Source of the DNA: Hymenobacter sp. BT188
GTDB lineage: Bacteria; Bacteroidota; Bacteroidia; Cytophagales; Hymenobacteraceae
NCBI RefSeq assembly: GCF_014333585.1
Contig: NZ_JACSCW010000003.1
Location: 558,001-622,000, forward strand
Direction: 5' to 3'
DNA: 64,000 nucleotides
Under the pieces are notes generated by a model. It worked only from the letters and a program-made list of their open reading frames with translations. It searched no databases and was not told the DNA's origin. Below, one piece after another: positions 51,963 to 60,758 of the stretch (the stretch's first letter is position 1; each line of letters begins with the position of its first letter). Both the position numbers and the translations under genes were made by a program.

Positions 51963-53783
51963 CTACTTCGTCTTACTGCCCAGCCATGCCGCCCGAAACG
52001 CCAGTTGCTCGGGCGTAGCTGTAGGGGCTGGTACTACTTCTACCACCGGCACCTCGGCCAGCGTAACCTGTACGGTGCGCACTCCTGCGCGGGTACGAAC
52101 CTCTACTGGAACCACGTCACTGGGCTTGTGTTTTTTGAGCAGTTTCTGTAGCGCCTCCTGATCCTTAAGCTTTTTGCCGTCGATCTTTAGCAATACGTCT
52201 TCCCGATCGACGCCAGCCAGGTAAAGCGGGCTGCCAACCAAGGTGCTGCTAGCAATGGTAGCACCTTGGTTGGCAAAAGTTAAGTCGAGGAGACCCAAAG
52301 TGGGCTGGCCAGGTCGGGCACGGCGCACCAACAGGCCAGCGGGAGCCAATAGCTCTTCATAATTGGGTAATTCATGCCCCGTAATATGAGTGCGGAAAAA
52401 CTGACCGGCGAAGGCCGTATCGCGGGCTACTTCCCCTAAAATTCGTTGCAAATCTGGGAGCGTGTAGGGGCGCTGGGGGGCAAAATTCTGCTGGCCTTGA
52501 CCGTGTTGCTGCCATACGGCCCGCATATACGCATCCAGATCCGTCTTATAGTTCTGACGCAACATCAGATCGAGCGCCAGTGCATTTGCCCCCCCGATGG
52601 TGTAGTAAGACAGGTAAGTGTTAACACGGTTGTTAGGATCGATTGCCGCCGCCGCATCTACAAATGGCGCCTGTTGGCTCATCTGCACCGGCGAGTACAA
52701 GCGAGCGCCCGGCGAGTTTGCCATGCTGTTGACGATAGTTGTTAGCTCTTTCATGTACTGCGCCTCGGTGAGAATATTGGCCCGACGCAAAAGCAAGTCG
52801 CCGTAATACATAGTAAAGCCTTCCGCAAACCACAACGCCTCACTTTGGTTGGCGCGGTCGAACTCAAACGGCTCCAAGGACTTTGGCCGAATGCGCTCCA
52901 CGTTCCAAGCATGGAAAAACTCGTGTGATACGGTGCCCAAGTTGTCGATTGCTCCTTGCCCGCGCAACGGGCGGGCACTGGTAAGCGAGGTGGAGTTGCG
53001 GTGCTCCATGCCGTCGCCGCTGGTTTGGGGCAAGTAGTTGGCAATGAAAGTGTAGCGTCCGAAATCGAAGGCAGGTAACTCACCAAAAACGGCGCTTGCC
53101 TCCCGCACAATTTTTTTCGTTTGGTCGGCGTAGGCGTCTAGCTCGGCTGGTGTGCCCTCATGTAATACGGCCAGCTCAATGGTTTTTCCTTGTTCCTGCC
53201 AGGTGCGCACCTGCTGGACACCCAAGGAAGTGGGCGAGTCCATGAGGTATTGCAGGTGGGGGGCAAAATACGTGTTAGCCGCCGCCTCCGGGCGTAGTTG
53301 TGTAGCTACCTGCCAGCCGGTGGGCAGTTCAAACCGCACCTGGGCGGGGTGCTCTTCAAGCCCGCGAGCGTAAGCCAGCGTGGCCGGAATATTCAGGTGG
53401 GCGTGGCGCTCGTCGATGCCTGCGTAGGTACCGTCGGTGCGGTCGCCGAAGAGGGTATAGCTAAAGCGCACAGTGCCATCGTGGCCGGCTACGTCCCAGC
53501 CGGATGGGTCGGGGCGGCTGATGCTCAGTGGTTTGCCTTTAGAGTCGGTGGCTTTTACGGCATACACGTTCTTAGCAAACTCATGCAAGGCATAGCGGCC
53601 CGGCGAGCTGCGCGCCATGCGTACCTGCAATGAGCCAGGTTTCAGATCAGAAAAGACCACCGTCACTTGTGCTTCGTGGTGCACTGCATTCGGAAAAGCC
53701 ACGCTGTACTGCACCGGCGCCTGGGCAAGCGCAGCACTGGAAATAGCAAGAATAGCGAGCAGGGAAGTAGCAATTTTCCGCAT
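51963..53783 (-). CDS. M61-family glycyl aminopeptidase with PDZ domain
   Basis: The 606-residue secreted peptidase has a signal peptide (MRKIATSLLAILAISSAALAQ), an N-terminal beta domain, the zinc motif HEFFHAWNVERIRP near residue 286 and the downstream Glu ligand in EALWFAEGFTMYYGDLLLRR. A PDZ domain follows (GLLVRRARPGQPTLGLLDLTFANQGATIASSTLVGSPLYLAGVDREDVLLKIDGKKLKDQ). The family prefers N-terminal Gly or Ala. Three motif copies are in frame: 52473-52486 (QNFAPQRPY), 52584-52595 (IGGANA) and 53257-53269 (TYFAPHLQ). Confidence 0.93.
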   Translation of the reverse strand: MRKIATSLLAILAISSAALAQAPVQYSVAFPNAVHHEAQVTVVFSDLKPGSLQVRMARSSPGRYALHEFAKNVYAVKATDSKGKPLSISRPDPSGWDVAGHDGTVRFSYTLFGDRTDGTYAGIDERHAHLNIPATLAYARGLEEHPAQVRFELPTGWQVATQLRPEAAANTYFAPHLQYLMDSPTSLGVQQVRTWQEQGKTIELAVLHEGTPAELDAYADQTKKIVREASAVFGELPAFDFGRYTFIANYLPQTSGDGMEHRNSTSLTSARPLRGQGAIDNLGTVSHEFFHAWNVERIRPKSLEPFEFDRANQSEALWFAEGFTMYYGDLLLRRANILTEAQYMKELTTIVNSMANSPGARLYSPVQMSQQAPFVDAAAAIDPNNRVNTYLSYYTIGGANALALDLMLRQNYKTDLDAYMRAVWQQHGQGQQNFAPQRPYTLPDLQRILGEVARDTAFAGQFFRTHITGHELPNYEELLAPAGLLVRRARPGQPTLGLLDLTFANQGATIASSTLVGSPLYLAGVDREDVLLKIDGKKLKDQEALQKLLKKHKPSDVVPVEVRTRAGVRTVQVTLAEVPVVEVVPAPTATPEQLAFRAAWLGSKTK

Positions 53784-53874
53784 AGTAACAGGTGTGTGAA
53801 TAGGTAGGTTGGAATGGTAAAAATGGGTGATTTTTCAGACCCTTCAGCGAAATATGTTTTGAGCTACCTGAATG

Positions 53875-53916
53875 AAAAAGCCCCCCAGCGCAACCTATAT
53901 GCGCTGGGGGGCTTTT
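53875..53916 (-). terminator. Terminator of the methyltransferase gene, from inverted motif copies
   Basis: AAAAAGCCCCCCAGCGCA pairs with TGCGCTGGGGGGCTTTT. It lies 48 bases past the methyltransferase stop. Confidence 0.88.
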
Positions 53917-53963
53917 GAGGGGAGGAATTACATGAATAAATAACTTGTTTATAATGCTGTATA

Positions 53964-54587
53964 CTATGATTGGATTGGAAGCTTGAATACTGCTGCTTCT
54001 ATCATTCCTTTGAAAAACCGCTCAGAATATACACGGCTCAATCCTAGTCGCGCCAGCTCCTCGGGCCAGGGTGGCAGGCGCCGGGCCTTGATATTAGCCA
54101 TAAGGCGAAAAAAAGCATACATCACCGTCAGCAACCCGCGTTGCCACCACACTTCTGTGGGGCAAAAATCGGCGACCAACCAAGTCGCGCCGGGCTTACA
54201 AACTGCTTTTAAACGCGGAAGAAGCAGCCTCAAATCCGGCAGGATAAATAAATCGAGCAGGAAAAAGGTGATAAGCGCGTCAAATTGAGCGCCGGGGGGC
54301 AAATCTGCTTCCGTACCAAGCTTGAATTCGACCTGCGCCACATGAGCCGGCGCTTGCCGTTGCAGCAAAGCCTGCGACTTGCGCAGCATAACTGCTGATG
54401 CTTCCAGGTACAAAATACGCGCCCTTGGCCGCAATTTTAGTGTTTCTAATAGCACCCAGCCCGTGCCGCCGCCCACAATCAACACCGACGGAGTACTGGG
54501 GGGTAAATATGCCAATGCGGCTTGCTGGGCCCGCTGCAAAGCCGAGCCAAACACCAAGCGGGCCAGCGGGTCGTAGAACGCCGCCAC
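53964..54587 (-). CDS. SAM-dependent methyltransferase, start uncertain
   Basis: The 207-residue product has a Rossmann methyltransferase core: motif I VLIVGGGTGWVLLETL, motif II ARILYLEAS and FDALITFFLLDLF. The only standard start is a GTG at 54587 (VAAFYDPLARLVFG). The frame stays open upstream with SASFDFV before it, and SFDFVAPFYD-like starts are what I would expect for this family, so the true start may be upstream and non-standard. The frame closes at a TAA near 54659. Two motif copies are in frame (54294-54304, ADLPPGAQ; variant near 54496-54507, AYLPPSTP). The substrate is unknown. Confidence 0.78.
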   Translation of the reverse strand: MAAFYDPLARLVFGSALQRAQQAALAYLPPSTPSVLIVGGGTGWVLLETLKLRPRARILYLEASAVMLRKSQALLQRQAPAHVAQVEFKLGTEADLPPGAQFDALITFFLLDLFILPDLRLLLPRLKAVCKPGATWLVADFCPTEVWWQRGLLTVMYAFFRLMANIKARRLPPWPEELARLGLSRVYSERFFKGMIEAAVFKLPIQS

Positions 54588-54788
54588 AAAATCGAAAGAG
54601 GCTGATTTGCGTTCGATAAGTATCGCGTTTGAAGTGAATGGTGTAGTTGTTGAAAGTTAGTAGCTGAGGTTGCGCCCCTCCAGAATAGCCGTGAACTGAA
54701 GCGCTGGTGCTCAAGGCATGCTTTCCTGGATTGCGTAAACATACCAAAGTCTGCAGCGTACTCACTTCAGTACCCGTACTCATCCTCT

Positions 54789-55508
54789 ATGACTAATGCT
54801 TTGCGCCGCTTGCTGGCGGGCTTCTTATTATTCATCACCGAATTTGCCATTATGCTCACGTTGGGGGTAGTGGGCGTGGTGGTTTTTTTAGCCGTCAGTC
54901 GGGAAGTATTCGACCAGGATGCAGCTAGCTTCGATGCGCAGGCATTTCGTTGGGCGCGCGATGTGATGGGAGCGGAGCAGCAGGTGTGGGTTGAAGCCAT
55001 TACGTTTCTAGCCTCACGCAATTTCATTACCACGGTGGCCCTCGCCTTGATTGGCTGGTTTCTGTTTCTGCGCCGTCACCGATGGTATTCCCTACTTATT
55101 CCGGTGGTGGCCCTAGGCAGTATTTCACTCAATCTGGTGCTGAAGAATTTTTACAATCGCCCCCGGCCCTTGCTGCCTCTCACTTCCGCGTCGGGACTTA
55201 GCTTTCCCAGCGGCCACGCCATGATTAGTGCCTCCTTTTATGGCCTCCTGATTTACTTAGTATATACCCACGTGCGCCGCCCCGTCTGGCGCTGGCTCCT
55301 GATCAGTATTCTGGGGCTTCTCATTCTGCTTATTGGCTTCACACGCGTGTATCTGCGCGTGCACTACGCTACCGATGTGCTGGCGGGCTTTACTGCCGGT
55401 ATCGTGTGGCTGCTAATTGCCATTCCGGTGCTGCGGCGCGTAGAATTTGAAACAAAAAAGCGACTCCGCCGCCCCTTGCAATCCCTTGATGAACAGCCTG
55501 CAAGCTAG
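54789..55508 (+). CDS. PAP2-family membrane phosphatase
   Basis: The 239-residue membrane protein carries the PAP2 signature KNFYNRPRP, FPSGHAM and RVYLRVHYATDVLAG, all catalytic residues present. An N-terminal helix and an additional LxR-type soluble segment precede the core. It is paralogous to the PAP2 gene at 55901 (same order of motifs and similar flanks), with the tRNA-Leu gene between them. It is divergent from the methyltransferase gene. Lipid phosphate or undecaprenyl pyrophosphate is the probable substrate. Confidence 0.9.
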   Translation: MTNALRRLLAGFLLFITEFAIMLTLGVVGVVVFLAVSREVFDQDAASFDAQAFRWARDVMGAEQQVWVEAITFLASRNFITTVALALIGWFLFLRRHRWYSLLIPVVALGSISLNLVLKNFYNRPRPLLPLTSASGLSFPSGHAMISASFYGLLIYLVYTHVRRPVWRWLLISILGLLILLIGFTRVYLRVHYATDVLAGFTAGIVWLLIAIPVLRRVEFETKKRLRRPLQSLDEQPAS

Positions 55509-55546
55509 GCTAGAAGGGTGTTGAATAGAAATTTTTGAGAAAAGAA

Positions 55547-55578
55547 TTGTCGGAAAGCCTCGGCTGCTCCTATCTTTG
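55547..55578 (+). promoter_or_regulatory. Promoter of the tRNA-Leu gene
   Basis: TTG at 55547-55549 and TATCTTTG at 55571-55578, 21 bases apart, fit the Bacteroidota -33/-7 consensus. The predicted start is about 40 bases before the tRNA. Confidence 0.55.
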
Positions 55579-55627
55579 CAGCGTTAAAAGACACCTCCAA
55601 CGAGGAAAGTGCCATTTAGCTTATGCT

Positions 55628-55709
55628 GCGCTTGTGGCGAAATTGGTAGACGCGCTGTCTTCAGGCGGCAGTTCCGCAAGGTGTGGGAGTTCGAGTCTCC
55701 CCGAGCGCA
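55628..55709 (+). tRNA. tRNA-Leu (anticodon CAG)
   Basis: The 82-base gene folds as a type II tRNA: acceptor GCGCTTG with CGAGCGC (one G-T pair), D-loop AATTGGTAG, anticodon stem CTGTC/GGCAG around loop TTCAGGC giving anticodon CAG, a long variable arm, and T-stem GGGAG/CTCCC with TTCGAGT. CCA is not encoded. It is followed by a hairpin terminator and lies between two paralogous PAP2 genes. Confidence 0.95.
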
Positions 55710-55713
55710 CAAC

Positions 55714-55748
55714 AAAAAAAGCTGGTTCTTCGGGCCAGCTTTTTTTGT
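55714..55748 (+). terminator. Terminator of tRNA-Leu
   Basis: A GCTGG / CCAGC stem (with A7 and T7 extending it) lies 5 bases past the tRNA end. Confidence 0.85.
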
Positions 55749-55760
55749 TTTCGGGCCAGC

Positions 55761-55773
55761 AAAAAGCCCCCCA
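55761..55773 (+). repeat. Half copy of terminator-type motif after tRNA-Leu
   Basis: AAAAAGCCCCCCA without an inverted partner lies just after the tRNA terminator. The rest of 55749-55900 holds nothing recognised. Confidence 0.6.
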
Positions 55774-55900
55774 GAATATGTGTTTCAGGCTTTGGCTGTC
55801 ATAAGAATCCGGTATATACCAAAAGGCTAAAAAGCTGCCTTTCCTATTCTTTAGAAGAGAGAATAGTGGAAAGAAAACAGTTGAAGCGCTATTTTCCGGT

Positions 55901-56590
55901 ATGAAAAACCTCACTGCCCGATTTTTGAAGCTCTTAGGGCTGCTGACAGCGGAAATTGTGTTGGTTAGCTTGTTGTTTATAATGGCGTTCGTGGTGTTTT
56001 TTTACCTCACGCGCATCGTCTTTGAGCAGCAATCGAAGGCGCTGGATGAGGCTGCGTTTCAGTGGATAGATGCGCACCGAACCAATTGGCCCGCACTTAC
56101 GCGGCTGATGCGCGGAATTACATTTTTTGCTTCTGCGCCGTTTTTGGTGGCCACCACTATCTTGCTGCCCTCAGGATTAGCTCTGCGCAATTTCCGGCGC
56201 GAAGGTTTGGAAGTGTTCTGGGCCATTGTGGGTGCGGCGCTGCTTAATCAATTGCTGAAAACGCATTTTCAACGCCTGCGCCCCGATACTGCTCTAGTTC
56301 AGCAGTATGGGCTCAGCTTTCCCAGCGGCCACTCCATGATTGGGTTAGCACTGTACGGCTGTCTGGCCTGGCTGCTGTGGCGCCATGGCCGCCACCCAGC
56401 CTGGGCAGCGGCGCTATTATTCTGGGCCTTCGTGATTGGCCTGAGCCGGGTGTATTTGCACGTCCACTATTTTACCGATGTGCTGGCAGGTTTCGCGGCG
56501 GGTTTGGCGTGGCTTATTCTGCTGCGTGCAGGCCTGCACCTGTGGTGGCGCGAGGAAGCACGATTAGATGAAGAGGAAGTATCTAATTGA
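55901..56590 (+). CDS. PAP2-family membrane phosphatase
   Basis: The 229-residue paralogue of the 54789 gene has the PAP2 signature KTHFQRLRP, FPSGHSM and RVYLHVHYFTDVLAG. Five or six helices are seen. The N-terminal helix (LLTAEIVLVSLLFIMAFVVFF) matches that of the other copy in place. The two genes probably arose by duplication before or around the tRNA gene. It is convergent with the GAF gene. The substrate is unknown. Confidence 0.9.
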   Translation: MKNLTARFLKLLGLLTAEIVLVSLLFIMAFVVFFYLTRIVFEQQSKALDEAAFQWIDAHRTNWPALTRLMRGITFFASAPFLVATTILLPSGLALRNFRREGLEVFWAIVGAALLNQLLKTHFQRLRPDTALVQQYGLSFPSGHSMIGLALYGCLAWLLWRHGRHPAWAAALLFWAFVIGLSRVYLHVHYFTDVLAGFAAGLAWLILLRAGLHLWWREEARLDEEEVSN

Positions 56591-56618
56591 GATTACCTTC
56601 ACTTTATCTAACAATATC

Positions 56619-58943
56619 CTAGAGCTTTACCTTCACCCGAAGGGCCAATAATCCCTTCACTCCCTGCAATTCCTCTAGCTCCAGCTCTTCTACTTCCGAC
56701 TCCAAAAGGCCCCGATCCTGCAAATAATCCAGGTATTCAAGATACTCATCGGCCTCGCGCTGCTGCGCATAAACAAGGGCGATGTAGCCTGGTTGCGTTA
56801 GCCGCTCGCCAGTTCCCAGCACAGTGGCCTTATCAATCCGCTTCTTGATAATTTCGTAGCGAATGTTGTAGGCGCCATCCACATCAAACTGCCGCTCATC
56901 GAGGCGGAAACGAATGTTAAGTGGCTGACCGTGAATGAGAATCAGCTGGGTGGTTTCCAGCGATACGGGCAGCTTGTCCCGAAGCTCCGCAGTCCGACGG
57001 GTAATTTCTATCATTACCAGCAACTGCCATAAGCGCAGGTTTTTCAGAAAAACCAGATCGAAAGGCTTGTTCTCTACCAGCGAAGCACCCACGTAGATAT
57101 TGTGCTCTACACCATCAGTTTTGAGACGCTGAAAGTAGTGCGGAAACATCTCCTGCGCCTTTTCCTCTTCCTCATCGAGGTAGTCGCTTACGGTATCATT
57201 GAGCAGGGTTACGCTTTGCTCAAACTCCTTGCGGCGCTTATATAGAATGCCCAGATCGGGGTCCATATTGGACCAATAGTTCGCAATAACGGGCCGCAAA
57301 TCGGGAGTATTCTGAGACAAATAATCGAACAGGGGCTCTACTTCCGTCTTCAGCGACTCAAAAATGCTTACTTCGTCACCGGTCAGGATGCCTTGGCGCA
57401 AGCGGCGCAGGTGCTTGGAAACATAGAACTTGAGCTCGTCCAGAATAGGTAAGGCCTGAAATTCCGAGGCCTTTTTTAGCACCTTATTAGCAAGAGTAAG
57501 ATGCTCTATCAAGTCGCCCTGAATGGCGTCGTTGCGGGCAGTGCTGCTGCTGCGAATGTCGCTGGAGCCGTGTAACGGATACACATCATGAAACACAATA
57601 GGCTCAATCTCAGCGTTTTTGTTGCCTTCCTCTACTTTGGCCAGCAGGTTCAGGGCAGCATCGGTGAAGCGCCACTCCATGGTAGGATGAATGGCCGTAA
57701 ACTTCTCCTTAATGATTGCTTGCACGCGTGTCTGAATCTCCTCAGCATTGCGTTTCACCGCTACCGCGAACAGGGGCACAAACTGGTTGACTTTCTCCAG
57801 ACAAAACTCATCCAGATCGTTCACATTCGGCGAGCCTAATTCGAGCAAACCCACCGTGTCATCGCCGTATGGCAGCAGGGCCAGAATTGCGCTGCGAATA
57901 CCGATGCCCAGAATCTGCTGGCGCAAATCTTCGGGAATGTCGGCCTGCTCAACATCTTCCAGGACCAGCGGCTGGCGGTCTTGCCAGAGCTGGGAATAAA
58001 TCTGACGGAAGCCGCTACCAGCCTCCTGGTGAGCCAGTTGCTTGGTCAGAAAGCTGTGATTGATTTTGCGCCCAAAGTCTACAAACGCCTTTTTCTTCTC
58101 GTCATACGCCGCAATGCCAAGCTGCAAGAAAGGGCGTCCAAACAGCACCCGCAGCTTTTCCTGAATCTGCTCGAGGCGGTCGGAGGCTTGCAGCACATCG
58201 CGCTCCAGCAGGTCGTACTTCAGTTCCGAGAGAATTTCCTGCTCTGTGACATCCGCCAGATTCAGGATGTTGAAACCCACTAGCTCAAAGCTGCTGGGGG
58301 GCAAAAGCTCCTGCCACAGATCGGTGCGGTGCAGGTTGTGCGTGAGCGTGTCCAACTGCGCCGACGTAAGCGCGGGGCGCTCACCAATCACGCGCACATC
58401 CAGAAACGTAGAGTCGAAATCGACGCTGTAGTGACGGTATAGGCCAATGTTATAATCGGGTACTGTAAACGTGATGGAGCCCGTAATTGGCAGCTGCACG
58501 CCGTATATCTTATCCAGAATCAGGGCGTAAGCCATTCGCGCCATGTATACTTCCATGGTGCGCGAATCCACGTTCAGCGGCTGCTTGATGTTCTGCTGTG
58601 GATTGAGCAGCACCTCCGCAAAGCGTGGCGTATGATAGAAGCTGTAGCGCTGGAAAGGCGGAATAACGCCGCTGATAGCCGTTTGGAAAGATGCGGACGG
58701 AATAACGGCCAGCATGAGCGTTTCTACTAAGTCGCAGTTGCACTCAATGGTAGCATGATCGAGGATGGGGCCGCGGGCCCAATCGGCGGCGGCCACCTGC
58801 TCACCAATGGAGCGCGCGAGCAACGCTACACCCGGATTAGGATCAGTCTCGCGGGCTTGCCAGTACGCAATCAGCGGCTCCAGACTCAGAGTCGTAGCAA
58901 ACGGAAAGGCCGTGGCGACGTGGGGGGATAATTCTTTCAGCAT
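56619..58943 (-). CDS. Large GAF-domain protein
   Basis: The 774-residue soluble protein has a central GAF-like domain (FRQIYSQLWQDRQPLVLEDVEQADIPEDLRQQILGIGIRSAILALLPYGDDTVGLLELGSPNVNDLDEFCLEKVNQFVPLFAVAVKRN, about residues 330-420) flanked by uncharacterised N- and C-terminal regions. No kinase, cyclase or DNA-binding motif was seen. I recall similarly sized GAF proteins in Bacteroidota but not a tested function. The ATG at 58943 is chosen; the frame extends to 58994. It has no obvious operon partner. A motif copy at 58294-58306 is translated as ELLPPSSFE. Confidence 0.78.
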   Translation of the reverse strand: MLKELSPHVATAFPFATTLSLEPLIAYWQARETDPNPGVALLARSIGEQVAAADWARGPILDHATIECNCDLVETLMLAVIPSASFQTAISGVIPPFQRYSFYHTPRFAEVLLNPQQNIKQPLNVDSRTMEVYMARMAYALILDKIYGVQLPITGSITFTVPDYNIGLYRHYSVDFDSTFLDVRVIGERPALTSAQLDTLTHNLHRTDLWQELLPPSSFELVGFNILNLADVTEQEILSELKYDLLERDVLQASDRLEQIQEKLRVLFGRPFLQLGIAAYDEKKKAFVDFGRKINHSFLTKQLAHQEAGSGFRQIYSQLWQDRQPLVLEDVEQADIPEDLRQQILGIGIRSAILALLPYGDDTVGLLELGSPNVNDLDEFCLEKVNQFVPLFAVAVKRNAEEIQTRVQAIIKEKFTAIHPTMEWRFTDAALNLLAKVEEGNKNAEIEPIVFHDVYPLHGSSDIRSSSTARNDAIQGDLIEHLTLANKVLKKASEFQALPILDELKFYVSKHLRRLRQGILTGDEVSIFESLKTEVEPLFDYLSQNTPDLRPVIANYWSNMDPDLGILYKRRKEFEQSVTLLNDTVSDYLDEEEEKAQEMFPHYFQRLKTDGVEHNIYVGASLVENKPFDLVFLKNLRLWQLLVMIEITRRTAELRDKLPVSLETTQLILIHGQPLNIRFRLDERQFDVDGAYNIRYEIIKKRIDKATVLGTGERLTQPGYIALVYAQQREADEYLEYLDYLQDRGLLESEVEELELEELQGVKGLLALRVKVKL

Positions 58944-59074
58944 GACAAAGCGTATAACCCCGATAATGATTTTTTTTTTACAGACAGCAGCCATTTATAT
59001 CTAGCCCGGCAAGGCTAGTATACGCAAGATAAATAAGTCTGAATACCGCTGGCCGCACGTTCATTGCCAATATT

Positions 59075-59674
59075 TTAGCGACTAAGCACAACAGTTTTTG
59101 GCTCGTCGCCTTCGGCAGGGGTTATATCCAAAATAGTGCCTGAGGTACCAGGCTTTTCGGCCTTGGTCACGCGTAGTTTTTTGCCTTCGTTCTGATAGCA
59201 GGTGCAGCACCCGTCGCCTACGAAACGGCCCGCCAGCATAATAGAATCGAGTGAGTAGAAGACGGTTTCGGGAGGAGTAGTGCTCCCTGGGAAGCGTCGA
59301 ACGACGTAGAGCTGATACTTATAAGCGTCGAGCTTGCGTGCGCCGCCCGCCGTGAATGGTGCGGCAGTATTGAGTATGATCGGCTCAGCCACCAGCCCTA
59401 GGGAGCGGATAATGCGGGCAGTATCGTTGGGCACTTTCGGCGCGTTTGGTGGTAGCTGCACCAACGGATCAACATACGGGTAGCGTACCAACACAACGGT
59501 ATCTACATCGGCGGGGCGGAAGCCAGTGGCGCCTTGTGAATCTTCGAGGTTGAACTGAAAGTAGATAGCATCTTCAAAGGTGTCGTTGCACTCGCAGGAT
59601 ACGCTGCCGCAGCAGGCACTTAACGCTAGGGCTACAAATAGCCCCAGCAGCCAGGTAAATAATTTACGCCTCAT
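59075..59674 (-). CDS. Cys-rich lipoprotein of unknown function
   Basis: The 199-residue product has a lipoprotein signal (MRRKLFTWLLGLFVALALSAC) followed by a cluster of Cys (CCGSVSCECND). A later GDGCCTCYQNEGKKL adds three more, so disulphides or a metal site are likely. The middle is beta-rich (VDTVVLVRYPY, YKYQLYVVRRFPG). No family is recognised. The ATG at 59674 starts the signal. A half motif copy is upstream at 59715-59726. Confidence 0.65.
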   Translation of the reverse strand: MRRKLFTWLLGLFVALALSACCGSVSCECNDTFEDAIYFQFNLEDSQGATGFRPADVDTVVLVRYPYVDPLVQLPPNAPKVPNDTARIIRSLGLVAEPIILNTAAPFTAGGARKLDAYKYQLYVVRRFPGSTTPPETVFYSLDSIMLAGRFVGDGCCTCYQNEGKKLRVTKAEKPGTSGTILDITPAEGDEPKTVVLSR

Positions 59675-59907
59675 AGCCGGTAAAGATAAGTAGGCGCGTC
59701 GAGGATATCGGGAGAAAAGCCCCCCAGCGCATATGCTTAACGAACAGCTTTGCGAGAAAGTCTGCAAACTTGTTACGCGGGCGTTTTGCTGGCCTGTTGC
59801 TGTCTTTTCTGCAACCGCAATCAGTTAAAAGTGCGGCCTGGCTTGCCTAGATTAGAAGCGGGGTGGCTGGTCTTTTGGGTGGCTGTAACCGCCTAATGCT
59901 ATTTCAT

Positions 59908-59944
59908 AAAAAAAGCCTCCCAGCTACGTTGCTGGGGGGCTTTT
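59908..59944 (-). terminator. Terminator of the 59946 lipoprotein gene, from inverted motif copies
   Basis: AAAAAAGCCTCCCAGC pairs with GCTGGGGGGCTTTT. One arm has T in place of C, giving a G-T pair. It abuts the gene's stop codon. Confidence 0.82.
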
Positions 59945-59945
59945 C

Positions 59946-60596
59946 TTAGTTTGGGCTGGTGGCTACGGTCTGGCCCATGATTACTTCGACAGGACCACGG
60001 TTTGCAAACTCCGTTTTTAAGGCCACGGCATCTACTTCCAACTGGGGCCGAATCTGGTCGAGGGCATGGCGAAGGGCTAGTACATCGGCTAGGCGGGGGG
60101 CGTCGCTCTGAGAATAGCCATGGTACATAGCCACCCGCACCGACGATTGGCCCGTGCCGGCATACGTGCCCAGTAGCTCACCGTGAGCATCATACAACTG
60201 CACTTCGGCCCTCACCCGGCTGCAATACCAGCCGAGTGGAACGCCTATCATAGAAGGAGTAAGCAATGTCATCATCTGGAAAACCTGCAAGGCCCGACCC
60301 GGCCGGGACACGGAGGCTTCCATTATTTGCAGCTTCACATAGCCAAACTTGGTGCTGTCGCCGGCGTCGATGATGTTTTGATTTAGCTCCTGCTCAAACA
60401 TCTTGCGCGCATCATCATACTCTGTGGCCTCGGTCACCATGAGCAGGCTGTTGTCAACATCGACTTGTAGGGCCGGCAGACGGCTGGTGAGGCTAGCTGA
60501 CGAAGCTTTAAACAATACCTTATCCGCCGATTTGCAGCCCGACAGGATAATTCCGGACAGAAGCAAAAGGGTTAAACACCGTAGAGCGTGTTTCAT
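59946..60596 (-). CDS. Lipoprotein of unknown function
   Basis: The 216-residue product has a lipoprotein signal (MKHALRCLTLLLLSGIILSGC) and a mature domain with strands such as FGYVKLQIMEASVSRPG and RVRAEVQLYDAHGELLGTYAGTGQSSV, ending in EVIMGQTVATSPN. It looks like a small outer-membrane or periplasmic lipoprotein. Three in-frame ATGs lie within 12 bases (60608, 60602, 60596); the last starts the signal best. No relatives are recognised. Confidence 0.65.
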   Translation of the reverse strand: MKHALRCLTLLLLSGIILSGCKSADKVLFKASSASLTSRLPALQVDVDNSLLMVTEATEYDDARKMFEQELNQNIIDAGDSTKFGYVKLQIMEASVSRPGRALQVFQMMTLLTPSMIGVPLGWYCSRVRAEVQLYDAHGELLGTYAGTGQSSVRVAMYHGYSQSDAPRLADVLALRHALDQIRPQLEVDAVALKTEFANRGPVEVIMGQTVATSPN

Positions 60597-60758
60597 AAAC
60601 ATTGTCATTCAGAGCGATAGGCACATGGCTATATCAAAAATAAGACAATTTTGGCACCGATTATAAGGCATAATGTATGCTTATTCAATAAATAATACAT
60701 TTAGTTGAATAAATACCAGATTGGCTATGTATGAATTGAACGACGTTTTTGTATACAG

